A DNA stretch of 64,000 nt from Streptomyces spiroverticillatus (GCA_014650415.1 BMUX01000006.1:186001-250000); one strand, 5' to 3'. Positions 8,613 through 17,552 are shown, numbered from the stretch's first letter. Numbers and translations: made by a program. Notes: a model not told the origin generated them from the letters alone.

Positions 8613-9739
8613 GCGAAACCACGGGTACTTCGACGGGTACGGGGACGGGGACGGTCGGCGGCGCCGCCCGCCACCCGGTGATCAGGAACGAGGCCACCAC
8701 CGAGATCCCGGTGCATCTGCTCTTCCGGGACGAGACGGGGGAGACCCCGGCGGTGGCCGCGGGCACGACCGTCGTCGGGCGGCGGCAGGGCACCGGCGAG
8801 CAGCGGCGCGTCACCGGGCAGGGGCCGAAGGCCGTGGCGGACCGGGCGCCGGTGGAGCGGCCGGGACCGGCGGGCCCCGGCTGGGCGGCGGTCGGGGTCG
8901 GCCTGGCGGCGGCGGCCGGGTGCGCCGCGGTGCTGTGGTGGGCGGGGCTGGCGCCGGGGCCGGTGCGGGTGATGCTCGGGCTGCCTTTGCGCACGTACGA
9001 CGGGATGGGCGTCGGGGAGTGGGGTGCGCTGGCGGGGCTGGTCGGGGTGGGGCTGTGCGCGTTCGGCGGGCTGACGCGGGGGAGGGAGGGGCAGGCGTCC
9101 GTGCTCACTCTCTTCGGGGCGTACCGGGGGAGTGTGCGGCGCACGGGGCTGGTGTGGCTGAGTCCGCTGCTGGTGCGCCGCCGGGTGGACGTCACGCTCA
9201 AGCACTGGCGGAGCGAGCCGCTCGCGGTCGCCGACCGGAGCGGCATTCCGTTGCGGGTGGTCGTGCTGGTGGTGTGGCGGGTGGCGGACACGGCGCGGGC
9301 CACGCTCGGGGTGAGCGACCACGCCGGGCATCTGCGCGGGCAGGTCGAGGCGGGTCTGGCCCGGGTGGTCTCGCAGCTGCCCGCCGACGCGCTCGGGGCG
9401 AAGGGGGGCGGCGGGGGGCGGACCGTGCGGGACGCGGCGGCGGTCGGGGACGCGCTGACCCGGCAGGTGGCGGCGCGGGCGGCGGCGGCCGGGATCGAGG
9501 TGTTCTCGGTGCAGCCGCTGCGGGTGGAGTACGCGCCGGAGGTGGCGGAGGCGATGCGGCGCAGGAGGTTCGCCGCCCTGGATGCGGCGGACCGCGAGCG
9601 GGCGCTCGGGACGGCGGTCGACGCGGTGGAGGACACGGTGCGCAGGCTCACCGCGCGGGGGCTCGTGGGGGAGCTGGACGACTACGAACGACGGTCGCTC
9701 GTAAGGGAGTTGACGGTGGCGTACCTCGGGGGGAGGTAG
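8609..9739 (+). CDS. SPFH/band-7 domain membrane protein
   Basis: 376 residues starting at the ATG of the ATGA overlap with the peptidase gene. A hydrophilic N-terminus of about 80 residues is followed by two membrane helices (about 85-108 and 128-150). Next comes an SPFH domain (TGLVWLSPLLVRRRVDVTLK, later IEVFSVQPLRVEYAPEVAEA) and a short charged C-terminal helix. SPFH proteins organise membrane microdomains and often scaffold proteases or wall enzymes. Translational coupling to a secreted wall peptidase suggests the two act together; that is inferred. The tail is shorter than in flotillins, so it resembles the stomatin/prohibitin-like class. Confidence 0.82.
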   Translation: MSETTGTSTGTGTGTVGGAARHPVIRNEATTEIPVHLLFRDETGETPAVAAGTTVVGRRQGTGEQRRVTGQGPKAVADRAPVERPGPAGPGWAAVGVGLAAAAGCAAVLWWAGLAPGPVRVMLGLPLRTYDGMGVGEWGALAGLVGVGLCAFGGLTRGREGQASVLTLFGAYRGSVRRTGLVWLSPLLVRRRVDVTLKHWRSEPLAVADRSGIPLRVVVLVVWRVADTARATLGVSDHAGHLRGQVEAGLARVVSQLPADALGAKGGGGGRTVRDAAAVGDALTRQVAARAAAAGIEVFSVQPLRVEYAPEVAEAMRRRRFAALDAADRERALGTAVDAVEDTVRRLTARGLVGELDDYERRSLVRELTVAYLGGR

Positions 9740-9792
9740 CACAGGAGGCATGAATTCCGGGCAAGTTTCCTTAAGTCTTCTTGACTTCCGGC

Positions 9793-9848
9793 ATTGGTCT
9801 GGACATGTCCAACTGCCGTCCCTACATTGGGCCTTGGTCTAGACCGCA
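9793..9848. promoter_or_regulatory. Two DasR-like (dre) boxes upstream of the LPMO gene
   Basis: TGGTCTAGACC at 9835-9845 is an uninterrupted match to the core of the DasR operator (consensus ACTGGTCTAGACCAGT). TGGTCTGGACA at 9795-9805 is an imperfect second copy exactly 40 bp upstream. Chitinase promoters of Streptomyces carry the same paired arrangement. N-acetylglucosamine-responsive control of the LPMO is inferred. Confidence 0.7.
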
Positions 9849-9959
9849 GTCCCCGGTGGTTCCGGATGATCCCCCGGGAATCCCCAGCAGTGCCACGCGC
9901 GCGTGTCCGTACCTCCCGTACAGCTCACAGAACCCCCCCCACGTTCTCCTGGAGCGACC

Positions 9960-10553
9960 ATGCGTAAAAAGGCACTGAGTGCTGCCGTCGTAGGACTCGC
10001 CGTCGCGGGCAGCGCCATGCTGGCCACCAGCAGCGCCAACAGCCACGGGTACACCGACTCCCCGATCAGCCGGCAGAAACTCTGCAACAACGGCACCGTG
10101 ACCAACTGCGGATCCATCCAGTGGGAGCCGCAGAGCGTCGAGGGGCCCAAGGGCTTCCCGGCCGCAGGACCCGCCGACGGCAAGATATGTGCCGGCGGCA
10201 ACAGCCAGTTCGCCCAGCTCGACGACCCGAGGAACGGCGCCTGGCCGGCCACTCAGGTCTCGGCGGGCCAGAGCTACTCCTTCCGCTGGCAGTTCACCGC
10301 GCGCCACCGCACGACGGACTTCCGGTACTACATCACCAAGCAGGGCTGGGACCCGACCAAGCCGCTCACCCGGGCCTCGCTCGACCCGCAGCCGTTCCTG
10401 AACGTGCCGTACGGCGGCCAGCAGCCGCCCGCGACACTGACCCACCAGGGAACGATCCCCAGCGGGAAGACCGGCCGCCACATCGTGCTCGCGGTGTGGA
10501 ACGTGTACGACACGGCCAACGCGTTCTACGCCTGCTCGGACGTGAAGTTCTGA
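9960..10553 (+). CDS. AA10 lytic polysaccharide monooxygenase (chitin-type)
   Basis: 197 residues, ATG at 9960. The signal peptide ends ANS|HGY, placing His29 at the mature N-terminus. With His116 (TARHRT) it forms the copper histidine brace. The C-terminal NAFYACSDV segment gives the axial aromatic residue. There is no carbohydrate-binding module, so it is a single-domain enzyme of about 170 mature residues, as usual for small AA10 proteins. These enzymes break crystalline chitin or cellulose oxidatively. The DasR-like boxes favour chitin, whereas the proximity of cslA, glxA and GH6 raises a role in hyphal wall glycan remodelling. A GC-rich hairpin terminator follows. Confidence 0.95.
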   Translation: MRKKALSAAVVGLAVAGSAMLATSSANSHGYTDSPISRQKLCNNGTVTNCGSIQWEPQSVEGPKGFPAAGPADGKICAGGNSQFAQLDDPRNGAWPATQVSAGQSYSFRWQFTARHRTTDFRYYITKQGWDPTKPLTRASLDPQPFLNVPYGGQQPPATLTHQGTIPSGKTGRHIVLAVWNVYDTANAFYACSDVKF

Positions 10554-10578
10554 CCCTTCCCTCCGGTGCTGTACGTGT

Positions 10579-10610
10579 GGGCCGCCCCCGGTGCCGACCG
10601 GGGGCGGCCC
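10579..10610 (+). terminator. Terminator after the LPMO gene
   Basis: A perfect 14-bp stem, GGGCCGCCCCCGGT and complement, with a 4-nt loop, 25 bp after the LPMO stop. Confidence 0.8.
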
Positions 10611-10739
10611 GCGCGCCGTACGGGTGAATTCCGGGGCGAAGGGCTGCGAAGGGGCGTGTTTCCGGGGCTGGATGCGTACGGGAATCCAAAGCTGAATCCC
10701 GTTCACGTTCTGCTGCACGCCCTGTCCCGGAGGTACGTC

Positions 10740-11654
10740 GTGAGATCCGTTCGCCGTCTGGCCGTCGCCCTTGCCGCCCTCGGCGCCCTCGGGGCGGCCG
10801 CGCTCCCCGCCTCCGCCGACGCACCGCAGCAATACAAGGAATATGTCGCGCTCGGCGACTCCTGGTCCGCCGACGTCACCGTCCTCGGGATCGACTCGCG
10901 GTACGCGCCCAGCGGCTGCGCGCAGAGCAGCTGGAACTACCCCAAGCAGGTCGCCGCCGCCCTCGCCGTCCCCGTCTTCCGGGACGCCACCTGCGGGGCC
11001 GCCACCACCGAGCACCTCACCGCCGAGCAGGACGTCAACGTCTTCCCGCTCATCGCCACCGGGGTGAACACGCCCCAGTTCGACCGGCTGACCGCCGGCA
11101 CCGACCTGGTCACCCTCGGCATCGGCGGCAACGACGCCGGGCTCGCCGGGGCCGTCACCGGATGCATCAACCTGCTGCCCCACCCGGTCGGCCGCTCCTG
11201 CAAGGAGACCTGGACCGCCGAGGACGGCTCCGACCTGATGTCCGCGCAGATCGCGGCGGTCGGCCCCAAGGTGAAGGCCGCGGTCGAGGGCATCAAGAAG
11301 CGCTCCCCGAAGGCGCGCATCCTGCTGGTCGACTACATGGCGGGGGCGGTCCCGGACCGGGGCTGCTACCCGTACGTACAGATCTGGAACCAGGACCTCA
11401 TGTGGTTCGGCGCCCGGCTCAAGGAGCTGAACGGGGTGCTGGCGAAGGCCGCCGCCGACACCGGGGTCGAGCTGGTCGACACCTACTCCGGGTCGACGGG
11501 GCACGACGTCTGCCAGGCCTCCGGCACCAAGTGGGTCGAGGGCGTCCTCCCTCTTTCCACCAACCCTCCGGGCCTCGCCGTCCCCTTCCACCCCAACCGC
11601 CTCGGCGCCGACCACCAGGCCCGCACGGTCCTGACCGCCGTCCGCAACCGCTGA
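10740..11654 (+). CDS. Secreted SGNH hydrolase (lipase/esterase)
   Basis: 304 residues from a GTG at 10740 behind GGAGG. A classical signal peptide (to ASADA, about residue 28) is followed by an SGNH fold: block I YVALGDSWSADV with nucleophile Ser41, block III GIGGNDAG, and block V HPNRLGADH with the catalytic His. Six or more cysteines suggest disulphides, as in the secreted Streptomyces lipases. The substrate is probably acyl esters outside the cell. It lies between the LPMO and the amidohydrolase genes with its own ribosome site, so co-transcription with either is not required. Confidence 0.88.
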   Translation: MRSVRRLAVALAALGALGAAALPASADAPQQYKEYVALGDSWSADVTVLGIDSRYAPSGCAQSSWNYPKQVAAALAVPVFRDATCGAATTEHLTAEQDVNVFPLIATGVNTPQFDRLTAGTDLVTLGIGGNDAGLAGAVTGCINLLPHPVGRSCKETWTAEDGSDLMSAQIAAVGPKVKAAVEGIKKRSPKARILLVDYMAGAVPDRGCYPYVQIWNQDLMWFGARLKELNGVLAKAAADTGVELVDTYSGSTGHDVCQASGTKWVEGVLPLSTNPPGLAVPFHPNRLGADHQARTVLTAVRNR

Positions 11655-11802
11655 TCCCCGGACGGGCCGGGCCTGCGGTGTTCGTTGCCGCAGGCTCAAC
11701 GCCCGTTGCCAGTACATGAATTGTGGGCAGGGATGGGGCCGTTCCCCGGCCCCACCCCGTTCCCTGGTGGGGCCCTTGCCCACGAGTCCCAGGGAGAACC
11801 CC

Positions 11803-14800
11803 GTGCCCTCCATGCCGCGCCGCACCTTCCTCCAGGCCGCCACCGCCACCGTCGGAGCCGTCGCCGTGGGAGCCGCCGGTGGGGCGGTCGCCGTCCCGGA
11901 AGCCGTCGCCGCCCCGCGCAGCCTCCGCCTCACCGCCGCCACCAACGGCGCCGCCACCGTCCACCGCGGCCACTTCGTCGCCGAGGTCCAGAACGTCCTG
12001 TGGTCCTTCCGCGCCGACGGCAGACCCGCCACCGCCCTCACCCCGCCCGACCTCGAACCCTCCCGCCCCGTCCTCTCGCCCGACGGCCGCCGCATCGCCC
12101 TGTCCGGCTACCGGGGCGGCCACTTCCACATCTGGGTGCTGAACGCCGACGGCAGCGGGCTGCGGGCCCTCACCGACGGGCCGTGGGACGACCGCGGCCC
12201 CGTCTGGTCGCCGGACGGCACCCGGCTCGCCTTCTCCTCAGAGCGCGGCGGCGACCCGGTCAAGGGCAGCCCGTACCGGATCTGGACCGTCGAGGTCGCG
12301 AGCGGGAAGCTGCGGCAGGTCACCGGGCTCCCCGGGCAGGCGGGGCCGCACCAGGACAAGGCGTGGGAGGACTTCGACCCCGCGTGGGGCGGCGACGGCT
12401 CCCGGGTGCTGTTCGTGCGCGGCGGCGTCGAAGGGGCCGCACTCCAGGCCCGTACGATCGCCTCCGTCCCGGCGGACGGCAGCGGACCGGTCGAGACCGT
12501 GCACGCCGAGCCCGCCACCGCCCCGCCCGGCGGGCTCCAGACCCCCGCCGTCTCCCCGGGCGGCCGCACCGCCTGGCTGCGCACCACCGCGACCGGCGCC
12601 ACCGCCCGCTTCCAGCCCGTCGCGCTCGTCGTCGACGGCAAGGAGGCCAAGGTCGGAGGCTCGCTCGCCGTCGTGCCGCCCCGCTGGCTGGACGAGGAGC
12701 GGCTGCTGGTCACCCTCGACGGCCAGTTCCAGATCGTCCGGCCGGATCGGGCGAGCACCGGCGAGAAGGTGCCGTTCCGTGCGACGCTGCCGGTCGAGCG
12801 GCCCTCGTACCGGGTGAAGAGGTACGAGTTCGAGCCGCGCGGCACCCGTCGCGTACGCGGCATCCAGCAGCCGGTGCTCGCCCCCGACGGCAAGTCCTTC
12901 GCCTTCGTCGCCCTCAACTCGCTCTGGGTGCAGCCCACTTCGGGGCGGGGTGCCCGGCCGAGGCGGGTGGTGGAGGCCAAGCCGAGTGTCTATGTGCAGG
13001 GGCCGTCCTACAGTCGCGACGGGCGATGGCTGCTGTACGTCGACGACCGCGACGGGCTCAACGGGGTGCGCAGGGTCGAACTCGCCACCGGCAAGGACGA
13101 GTTGCTCGCCGGAGGCGGGCGCACGCACCCCGCCCTCTCGCCGGACGGGAAGTGGCTGGCCGCCCTCGACATGGCGGGAGGGCTGGTCGTACGGGACCTG
13201 GCGAGCGGCAGCGAGAAGGTCGTCGCCGCGCCGCTCGGCGGAGGCGGGCTGCCCGGACCGCCGAGCTGGTCGCCCGACGGGCGGTACATCGCCTACGCGG
13301 ACCGCAACCGGCTCAACTTCCGCTTCCGGGAGGGCTACAACCTCATCCGGGTCGTCGAGGTCGCGACCGGGGCCTCCCGGCTCCACCCCGTCGCCCGCTT
13401 CGGCTCGCTCTCCGACCGGTACGCCTCCGGGCCCGCCTGGTCGCACGACGGCAAATGGCTCGCCGTGGTCAGCGAGTCCGCGCTGTGGGTGCTGCCGGTG
13501 ACGGCCGACGGCACCCCGGCCGGGGAGGCCCGCCAGGTCTCCGACTTCGGTGCGGACCACCCCAGTTGGGCCGCCGACTCGCGCACGCTCCTCTACCTCG
13601 CCGAGGGCAAGGCGCGGCTCACCACCCGGGGCGCCAAGGGTGCGGGCCGCGAGATCCCGGTGCGGCTCGACTACCGCAGCTCCGCCCCCGCCGACGTCGT
13701 CGTGCACGCCGGACGCCTCTGGGACGGCACCGCCGCGGACGGGCGGGTGCGGACGGACGTCGACATCGTCATCCGCGACGGGCGCATCACCGCGATCGAA
13801 CCGCACCGGGAGGGCCGCCGGGCGGGCCGCTTCGTCGACGCGTCGCGGCAGACCGTCCTGCCCGGCCTCTGGGACGCGCACACCCACCCCTGGCAGTACA
13901 CGTACGGGGCCCGGCAGACCGCCGTCTCGCTGGCGTACGGGATCACCACGACCGTCTCCCTCGCCGGTTTCTCCTACGAACAGGCCAGGCTCCGGGAGGA
14001 CATCGTCGCCGGACGGCTGAACGGTCCGCGCCTGCTGACCACCGGCGAACTCCTCGACGGCTCCCGCGTCGCCTACAGCATGGGCCGCGCCCACCGGACG
14101 GACGCCGGACTGCGCCGCTCGCTCGCCCGGGGCGCCGCGCTGGACTGGGACTTCGTGAAGACGTACGTACGGGCCCCGCTGGACCACATGAAGCGGGCCG
14201 CCCGCTTCGGGCACGAGGAACTCGGCGTGCTGTCCGGGTCCCACCTGGTCTCCCAGGGCGTGCAGAGCGGCGAGGACCTCACCAGCCACCTCATCGCCAC
14301 CGAACGCGCCGAACAGGGGCACGGGGCGACCAGCGAGGGCTTCACCTACGCGGACACGGTCTCGGCGTACGTCGACGGCGGGCTGAAGCTCCTCGCCACG
14401 CCCTTCGTCGCCTCCCCCCTCCTCGGGGACTTCCCCGAACTCGCCGACGACGTGCGGGTCACCGCGATGATGCCGCCGTGGGACGCGGCGGCGGTCCGGG
14501 CCTCCGCAGCCAAGCGCCCCACCGACACCGAACGGCTCGCCCTGCGCCGGGAGCTGACGACCTACCGGGGTCTCGTGGACGCGGGCGGCCGGCTGGCCAT
14601 CGGCACCGACACCCCGATCATGACCGTCGGACTCGCCCTCCACGTGGTGCTGCGGGCACTCGTCCGGGGCGGCTTCACGGCGGCCGAAGCCCTGCGGACG
14701 GTGACCCGCACTCCGGCGGAACTCTTCGGGGCGGACCGGGACCTGGGCACGGTCGAGGTCGGCAAGCTGGGCGACCTGACGATCGTGGAGGGCAATCCGC

Positions 14801-15003
14801 TGGTCGACTTCGACGATCTGGTGAGGGTGCGGGGGGCGGTGGTGGGCGGCCGGGTCCACGAGGGCTCCGCGCTGGGTGAGGCGTATGCGGGCGGCCCGGC
14901 CTCGGCTGCTGCCCGCCGCCCGGCTTCGGCTGCTGCCCGGCGTGCGGAGGTGCCGGACTGGCACGGGGTGCGGGGGCAGATGCAGGAGGGCGACTGCTGC
15001 TGA
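11803..15003 (+). CDS. Tat-exported beta-propeller amidohydrolase
   Basis: 1066 residues. The GTG at 11803, 6 nt behind AGGGAG, is preferred over the ATG at 11812. The N-terminus has a twin-arginine signal (PRRTFLQAATATVG). The first 600 residues are TolB/WD40-like repeats with recurring LSPDG and WSPDG turns. From about residue 630 there is an imidazolonepropionase-like amidohydrolase: DAHTHPW metal ligands, a Lys in DFVKTYVRA, a later His cluster and the IGTDTPI aspartate. Such fusions are secreted metal-dependent hydrolases of unknown, perhaps peptide or cyclic-amide, substrates. Export by Tat fits a metal cofactor loaded in the cytoplasm. The last 40 residues are an Ala-rich repeat without obvious function. 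Confidence 0.88.
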   Translation: MPSMPRRTFLQAATATVGAVAVGAAGGAVAVPEAVAAPRSLRLTAATNGAATVHRGHFVAEVQNVLWSFRADGRPATALTPPDLEPSRPVLSPDGRRIALSGYRGGHFHIWVLNADGSGLRALTDGPWDDRGPVWSPDGTRLAFSSERGGDPVKGSPYRIWTVEVASGKLRQVTGLPGQAGPHQDKAWEDFDPAWGGDGSRVLFVRGGVEGAALQARTIASVPADGSGPVETVHAEPATAPPGGLQTPAVSPGGRTAWLRTTATGATARFQPVALVVDGKEAKVGGSLAVVPPRWLDEERLLVTLDGQFQIVRPDRASTGEKVPFRATLPVERPSYRVKRYEFEPRGTRRVRGIQQPVLAPDGKSFAFVALNSLWVQPTSGRGARPRRVVEAKPSVYVQGPSYSRDGRWLLYVDDRDGLNGVRRVELATGKDELLAGGGRTHPALSPDGKWLAALDMAGGLVVRDLASGSEKVVAAPLGGGGLPGPPSWSPDGRYIAYADRNRLNFRFREGYNLIRVVEVATGASRLHPVARFGSLSDRYASGPAWSHDGKWLAVVSESALWVLPVTADGTPAGEARQVSDFGADHPSWAADSRTLLYLAEGKARLTTRGAKGAGREIPVRLDYRSSAPADVVVHAGRLWDGTAADGRVRTDVDIVIRDGRITAIEPHREGRRAGRFVDASRQTVLPGLWDAHTHPWQYTYGARQTAVSLAYGITTTVSLAGFSYEQARLREDIVAGRLNGPRLLTTGELLDGSRVAYSMGRAHRTDAGLRRSLARGAALDWDFVKTYVRAPLDHMKRAARFGHEELGVLSGSHLVSQGVQSGEDLTSHLIATERAEQGHGATSEGFTYADTVSAYVDGGLKLLATPFVASPLLGDFPELADDVRVTAMMPPWDAAAVRASAAKRPTDTERLALRRELTTYRGLVDAGGRLAIGTDTPIMTVGLALHVVLRALVRGGFTAAEALRTVTRTPAELFGADRDLGTVEVGKLGDLTIVEGNPLVDFDDLVRVRGAVVGGRVHEGSALGEAYAGGPASAAARRPASAAARRAEVPDWHGVRGQMQEGDCC

Positions 15004-15186
15004 CCACTCGGGCCGTGGTGGGGGCGCGCTCCTTCCCTCCCGGCCCGGGCAGGCGCGGCCTCGCCCTCGGGAGGGGCACCCTTCCCTCTTCCCTCAGCCC
15101 CCTCGGGCGGGGCCGCCCGCCTCCTCCCTCCCCTCCCTCGCCCCCTTGGGCGGCGGGGGCCGCCCCTCCCCCCCCTCTTCCCTCGC

Positions 15187-15241
15187 CCCCTTGGGCGGCG
15201 GGGCCGCCCCCCGGGGGCGGGACGGGCGGGCAAGGGGGCGG
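15187..15241 (+). repeat. Dispersed C-rich repeat (family A), copy 1
   Basis: A 55-bp unit beginning CCCCTTGGGCGG and ending GGGCAAGGGGGCGG. It is repeated at 31318-31373 with only one extra C, and in part, inverted, at 41218-41239. A degenerate neighbour starts near 15146. It contains internal self-complementary GGCGG/CCGCC arms. Confidence 0.75.
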
Positions 15242-15433
15242 CCCCCTCGCTCCGGGCCCGCCCCGGTCCCGGCCTCTGCCCGCACCCCCGATACCGGGTG
15301 CGCGCGGCCCCGGGGCCCTCGGGGCGCCTCCCGGTGTTGGGTGCGTGAAGCTCCGGCCCGCTGGGCCAAGGAGGCCCCAGCCCCGCCCCTTCACCTAAAG
15401 CGCTCGGCCGCGCGGCTGGGTGGGTGGTTGCTC

Positions 15434-15499
15434 GCGCAGTTCCCCGCGCCCCTGAAGGGGCACGGCCAAGCAGCCCGGTCGCGCCCGTGCGGCGGAGTC
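15434..15499 (+). repeat. Dispersed repeat (family B), copy 1
   Basis: Core of a longer repeat (about 15378-15510). It includes the small palindrome CGCCCCTGAAGGGGC and the phrase GGCACGGCCAAGCA. The same sequence occurs inverted at 39230-39296, with flanking similarity on the side beginning CCCCAGCCCCGCCCC. Confidence 0.75.
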
Positions 15500-15605
15500 G
15501 CAGGTTCGGCGCAGGCCCGTGCTGGAGCGGCACAGCCGACCCTCCGCCCCCCGGCCCGGTACGCTCGGCCGTTGCACGTTCCCGGCAGCGGAGAGTCGTA
15601 CGGCC

Positions 15606-16556
15606 ATGAATATCCTGCTCACCGGCGCCGCCGGATTCATCGGCTCGGCGTATGCCCGGATGCTGCTCGAAGGGCGGATGCCGGGGCGGGAGCAGGACCG
15701 GGTCACCGTGCTTGACCTGCTGACCTATGCCGGGCGGCGGGAGAATCTTCCGGCCGACCACCCCCGGCTCACCTTCGTCCACGGCGACGTCTGCGACGCG
15801 TCGCTGCTGCTCGACCTGCTCCCCGGGCACGACGCCGTCGTCCACTTCGCCGCCGAGTCCCACGTCGACCGTTCCATTGATTCCGCCACGGCCTTCGTGC
15901 GGACGAATGTGCTCGGGACCCAGACCCTTCTTGATGCGTGTCTGCGCACCGGCGTCGGGCCGGTCGTCGTCGTTTCCACCGACGAGGTGTACGGGTCCAT
16001 CGAGGAGGGGGTGTGGACCGAGGCGTCGCCGCTCGCGCCGAATTCTCCGTACGCCGCCTCCAAGGCGAGCAGTGATCTCCTCGCCCGCGCGTACTGGCGG
16101 ACTCATGGGCTCGATGTCCGGGTCACGCGGTGCTGCAACAATTACGGGCCCCGCCAGCACCCGGAGAAGCTCATCCCGCGGTTCGCTTCCCGGCTGCTCG
16201 CCGGCGAGACCGTTCCGCTGTACGGGACCGGGGAGAACGTCCGGGAGTGGCTGCATGTGGACGATCATTCGCGGGCCGTGGATCTGGTGCTGATGAAGGG
16301 GAGCGCCGGGCGTGTGTACAACGTGGGCGGTGGGGACGCGCTGACCAATGTCCGGCTGGCCGGGATGCTGGTGGAGCTCACGGGGGCCGACCCCGGGCTC
16401 GTACGGCACGTGGAGGACCGCAAGGGGCACGACCTGCGGTACGCGCTCGACGACAGCCGGATCCGGGAGGAGCTGGGGTACGCCCCCGAGGTTCCGTTCG
16501 GGGAGGGGCTCGCGGCGACGGTGGAGTGGTACCGGGCGCATCCCGGGTGGAGATAG
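15606..16556 (+). CDS. dTDP-glucose 4,6-dehydratase (RmlB-like)
   Basis: 316 residues, ATG at 15606. An extended short-chain dehydrogenase with an NAD-binding GAAGFIG loop (7-13), the catalytic STDEVYG segment (Thr125, Asp126, Glu127) and Tyr149-xxx-Lys153. It converts dTDP-glucose to dTDP-4-keto-6-deoxyglucose, the entry step to rhamnose and other deoxysugars. The three other rhamnose genes (rmlA, rmlC, rmlD) are absent here, so it is an orphan that may serve a wall polymer or a product made elsewhere. Related epimerases cannot be fully excluded, but the TDE triad is specific to the dehydratases. An 18-bp hairpin follows directly. Confidence 0.85.
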   Translation: MNILLTGAAGFIGSAYARMLLEGRMPGREQDRVTVLDLLTYAGRRENLPADHPRLTFVHGDVCDASLLLDLLPGHDAVVHFAAESHVDRSIDSATAFVRTNVLGTQTLLDACLRTGVGPVVVVSTDEVYGSIEEGVWTEASPLAPNSPYAASKASSDLLARAYWRTHGLDVRVTRCCNNYGPRQHPEKLIPRFASRLLAGETVPLYGTGENVREWLHVDDHSRAVDLVLMKGSAGRVYNVGGGDALTNVRLAGMLVELTGADPGLVRHVEDRKGHDLRYALDDSRIREELGYAPEVPFGEGLAATVEWYRAHPGWR

Positions 16557-16557
16557 C

Positions 16558-16598
16558 AAGGAGGGCCGGTACCGAGTGAATCGGTACCGGCCCTCCTT
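16558..16598. terminator. Bidirectional terminator between dehydratase and tRNA-Lys
   Basis: A perfect 18-bp stem, AAGGAGGGCCGGTACCGA and complement, with loop GTGAA. It begins one base after the dehydratase stop and lies 6 bp from the 3' end of the minus-strand tRNA. Confidence 0.9.
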
Positions 16599-16604
16599 GT
16601 CAGG

Positions 16605-16678
16605 TGCGCCGCCAGGGACTCGAACCCCGGACCCGCTGATTAAGAGTCAGCTGCTCTAACCAACTGAGCTAGCGGCGC
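16605..16678 (-). tRNA. tRNA-Lys (anticodon CTT), copy 2
   Basis: Identical over all 74 nt to the copy at 7277-7350, minus strand, discriminator A, CCA not encoded. The flanking sequences differ from those of the other copies. Confidence 0.97.
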
Positions 16679-16772
16679 TTGACTCGTAAATCGTACCTGG
16701 TCCGAGGGGGTGCTCGCGACCACGGGCCTCCGCAGCGGGTCCCGTGGCGGGAAAACCGCGGGAAGCAGCGGT

Positions 16773-17552
16773 CTACAGGGAGAGCGAGAGGGCCATCGGC
16801 GTCGCCCGGCGGTTCAGCGCGTCCGCCGCCTGGCGCAGGCGGTGCGCGTGTTCCAGGGGGAGCGAGAGGGCCAGGCAGCCCACGGCCGCGCCCGCCGTGA
16901 GGGGGACCGCCGCGCAGACCGTGCCCAGTGCGTACTCCTGGAGGTCCAGGACCGGGACGGTCGGGGGCTGGGCGTCCAGCTTGGAGAAGAGGACGCGTTC
17001 GTTGGTGATCGTGCGCGAGGTGAGACGGGCCGTCTTGTGGCGGGAGAGGTGGTCGCGGCGGCCGTCCCGGTCGAGCTGGGTCAGCAGGCACTTGCCGACC
17101 GCGCTGGCGTGCGCGGAGGAGCGGAAGTCGACCCACTCGTTGACCGCCGGGGTCAGCGGGCCCTCGGCGACCTGGGTCACCTTGATCTCGCCGTCCACGT
17201 ACCGGCCCAGGTATATCGCCGCGCCGACCGAGTCGCGGAGCGTCTCCAGGGTCGCCTGGAGGCGCTGCTGGACCAGCTCGCGGCGGGTGGTGCCCGGGGC
17301 GCCGACCAGCTCCAGGGCCTCGCCGGTGACGTACGCGCCGTCGGCGACCTGCTCGACGTACCCCTCGCGGCGGAGCATCAGGAGCACCGGACGCAGTTCG
17401 GCGGGGGTGAGTGCCGTCTCGCGGGCGATGCGGTCGGCGGTGACGCCGCCGCTGTGCCGGGAGACCGTCTCCAGTACGCGCAGTGAGTGCCGCACCTGGC
17501 GCTGCGCGCCCTGCGGCTGCTGCGGCGTGGTCGGCTCGGGCGTCGGCGCCAC
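16773..17552 (-). CDS. IclR-family transcriptional regulator
   Basis: 259 residues from a GTG at 17552 with GGGGGA just upstream. Winged helix-turn-helix in residues 20-80 (VTADRIARETALTPAELRPV), then the IclR effector domain (SSAHASAVGKCLLTQL, with the ALGTVCAAVPL strand). IclR proteins sense small acids or sugars and control nearby catabolic genes. The gene follows the ehu-like transporter operon in the same direction with a 269-bp gap. That gap contains two inverted repeats, so it probably has its own promoter and may control the transporter. The effector is unknown. Confidence 0.88.
   Translation of the reverse strand: MAPTPEPTTPQQPQGAQRQVRHSLRVLETVSRHSGGVTADRIARETALTPAELRPVLLMLRREGYVEQVADGAYVTGEALELVGAPGTTRRELVQQRLQATLETLRDSVGAAIYLGRYVDGEIKVTQVAEGPLTPAVNEWVDFRSSAHASAVGKCLLTQLDRDGRRDHLSRHKTARLTSRTITNERVLFSKLDAQPPTVPVLDLQEYALGTVCAAVPLTAGAAVGCLALSLPLEHAHRLRQAADALNRRATPMALSLSL

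Larger units (their letters stand above)
15004..15605. other. 602-bp gene-free region of C-rich and dispersed repeats
   Basis: After the amidohydrolase stop the plus strand is extremely C-rich, with repeated CCTCGCCCCCTTGGGCGG units around 15140-15241. From about 15378 it holds a second dispersed repeat ending near 15510. Both repeat types recur elsewhere in the window. The stretch 15515-15605 should contain the promoter of the dehydratase gene. No coding frame is credible. Confidence 0.7.

Noticed and set aside
9822..12095. 757-codon minus-strand frame antisense to the LPMO and lipase genes
   Set aside because: Crosses three real genes and two promoters on the other strand; low-complexity translation.
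12238..14964. 908-codon minus-strand frame antisense to the amidohydrolase
   Set aside because: Typical high-GC shadow with repetitive Gly/Arg/Val composition, while the plus strand has clear domains.
16130..16150. TTA in the dehydratase gene
   Set aside because: The triplet spans codons AAT-TAC and is out of frame; similar out-of-frame cases occur in glxA, cebF and orn.
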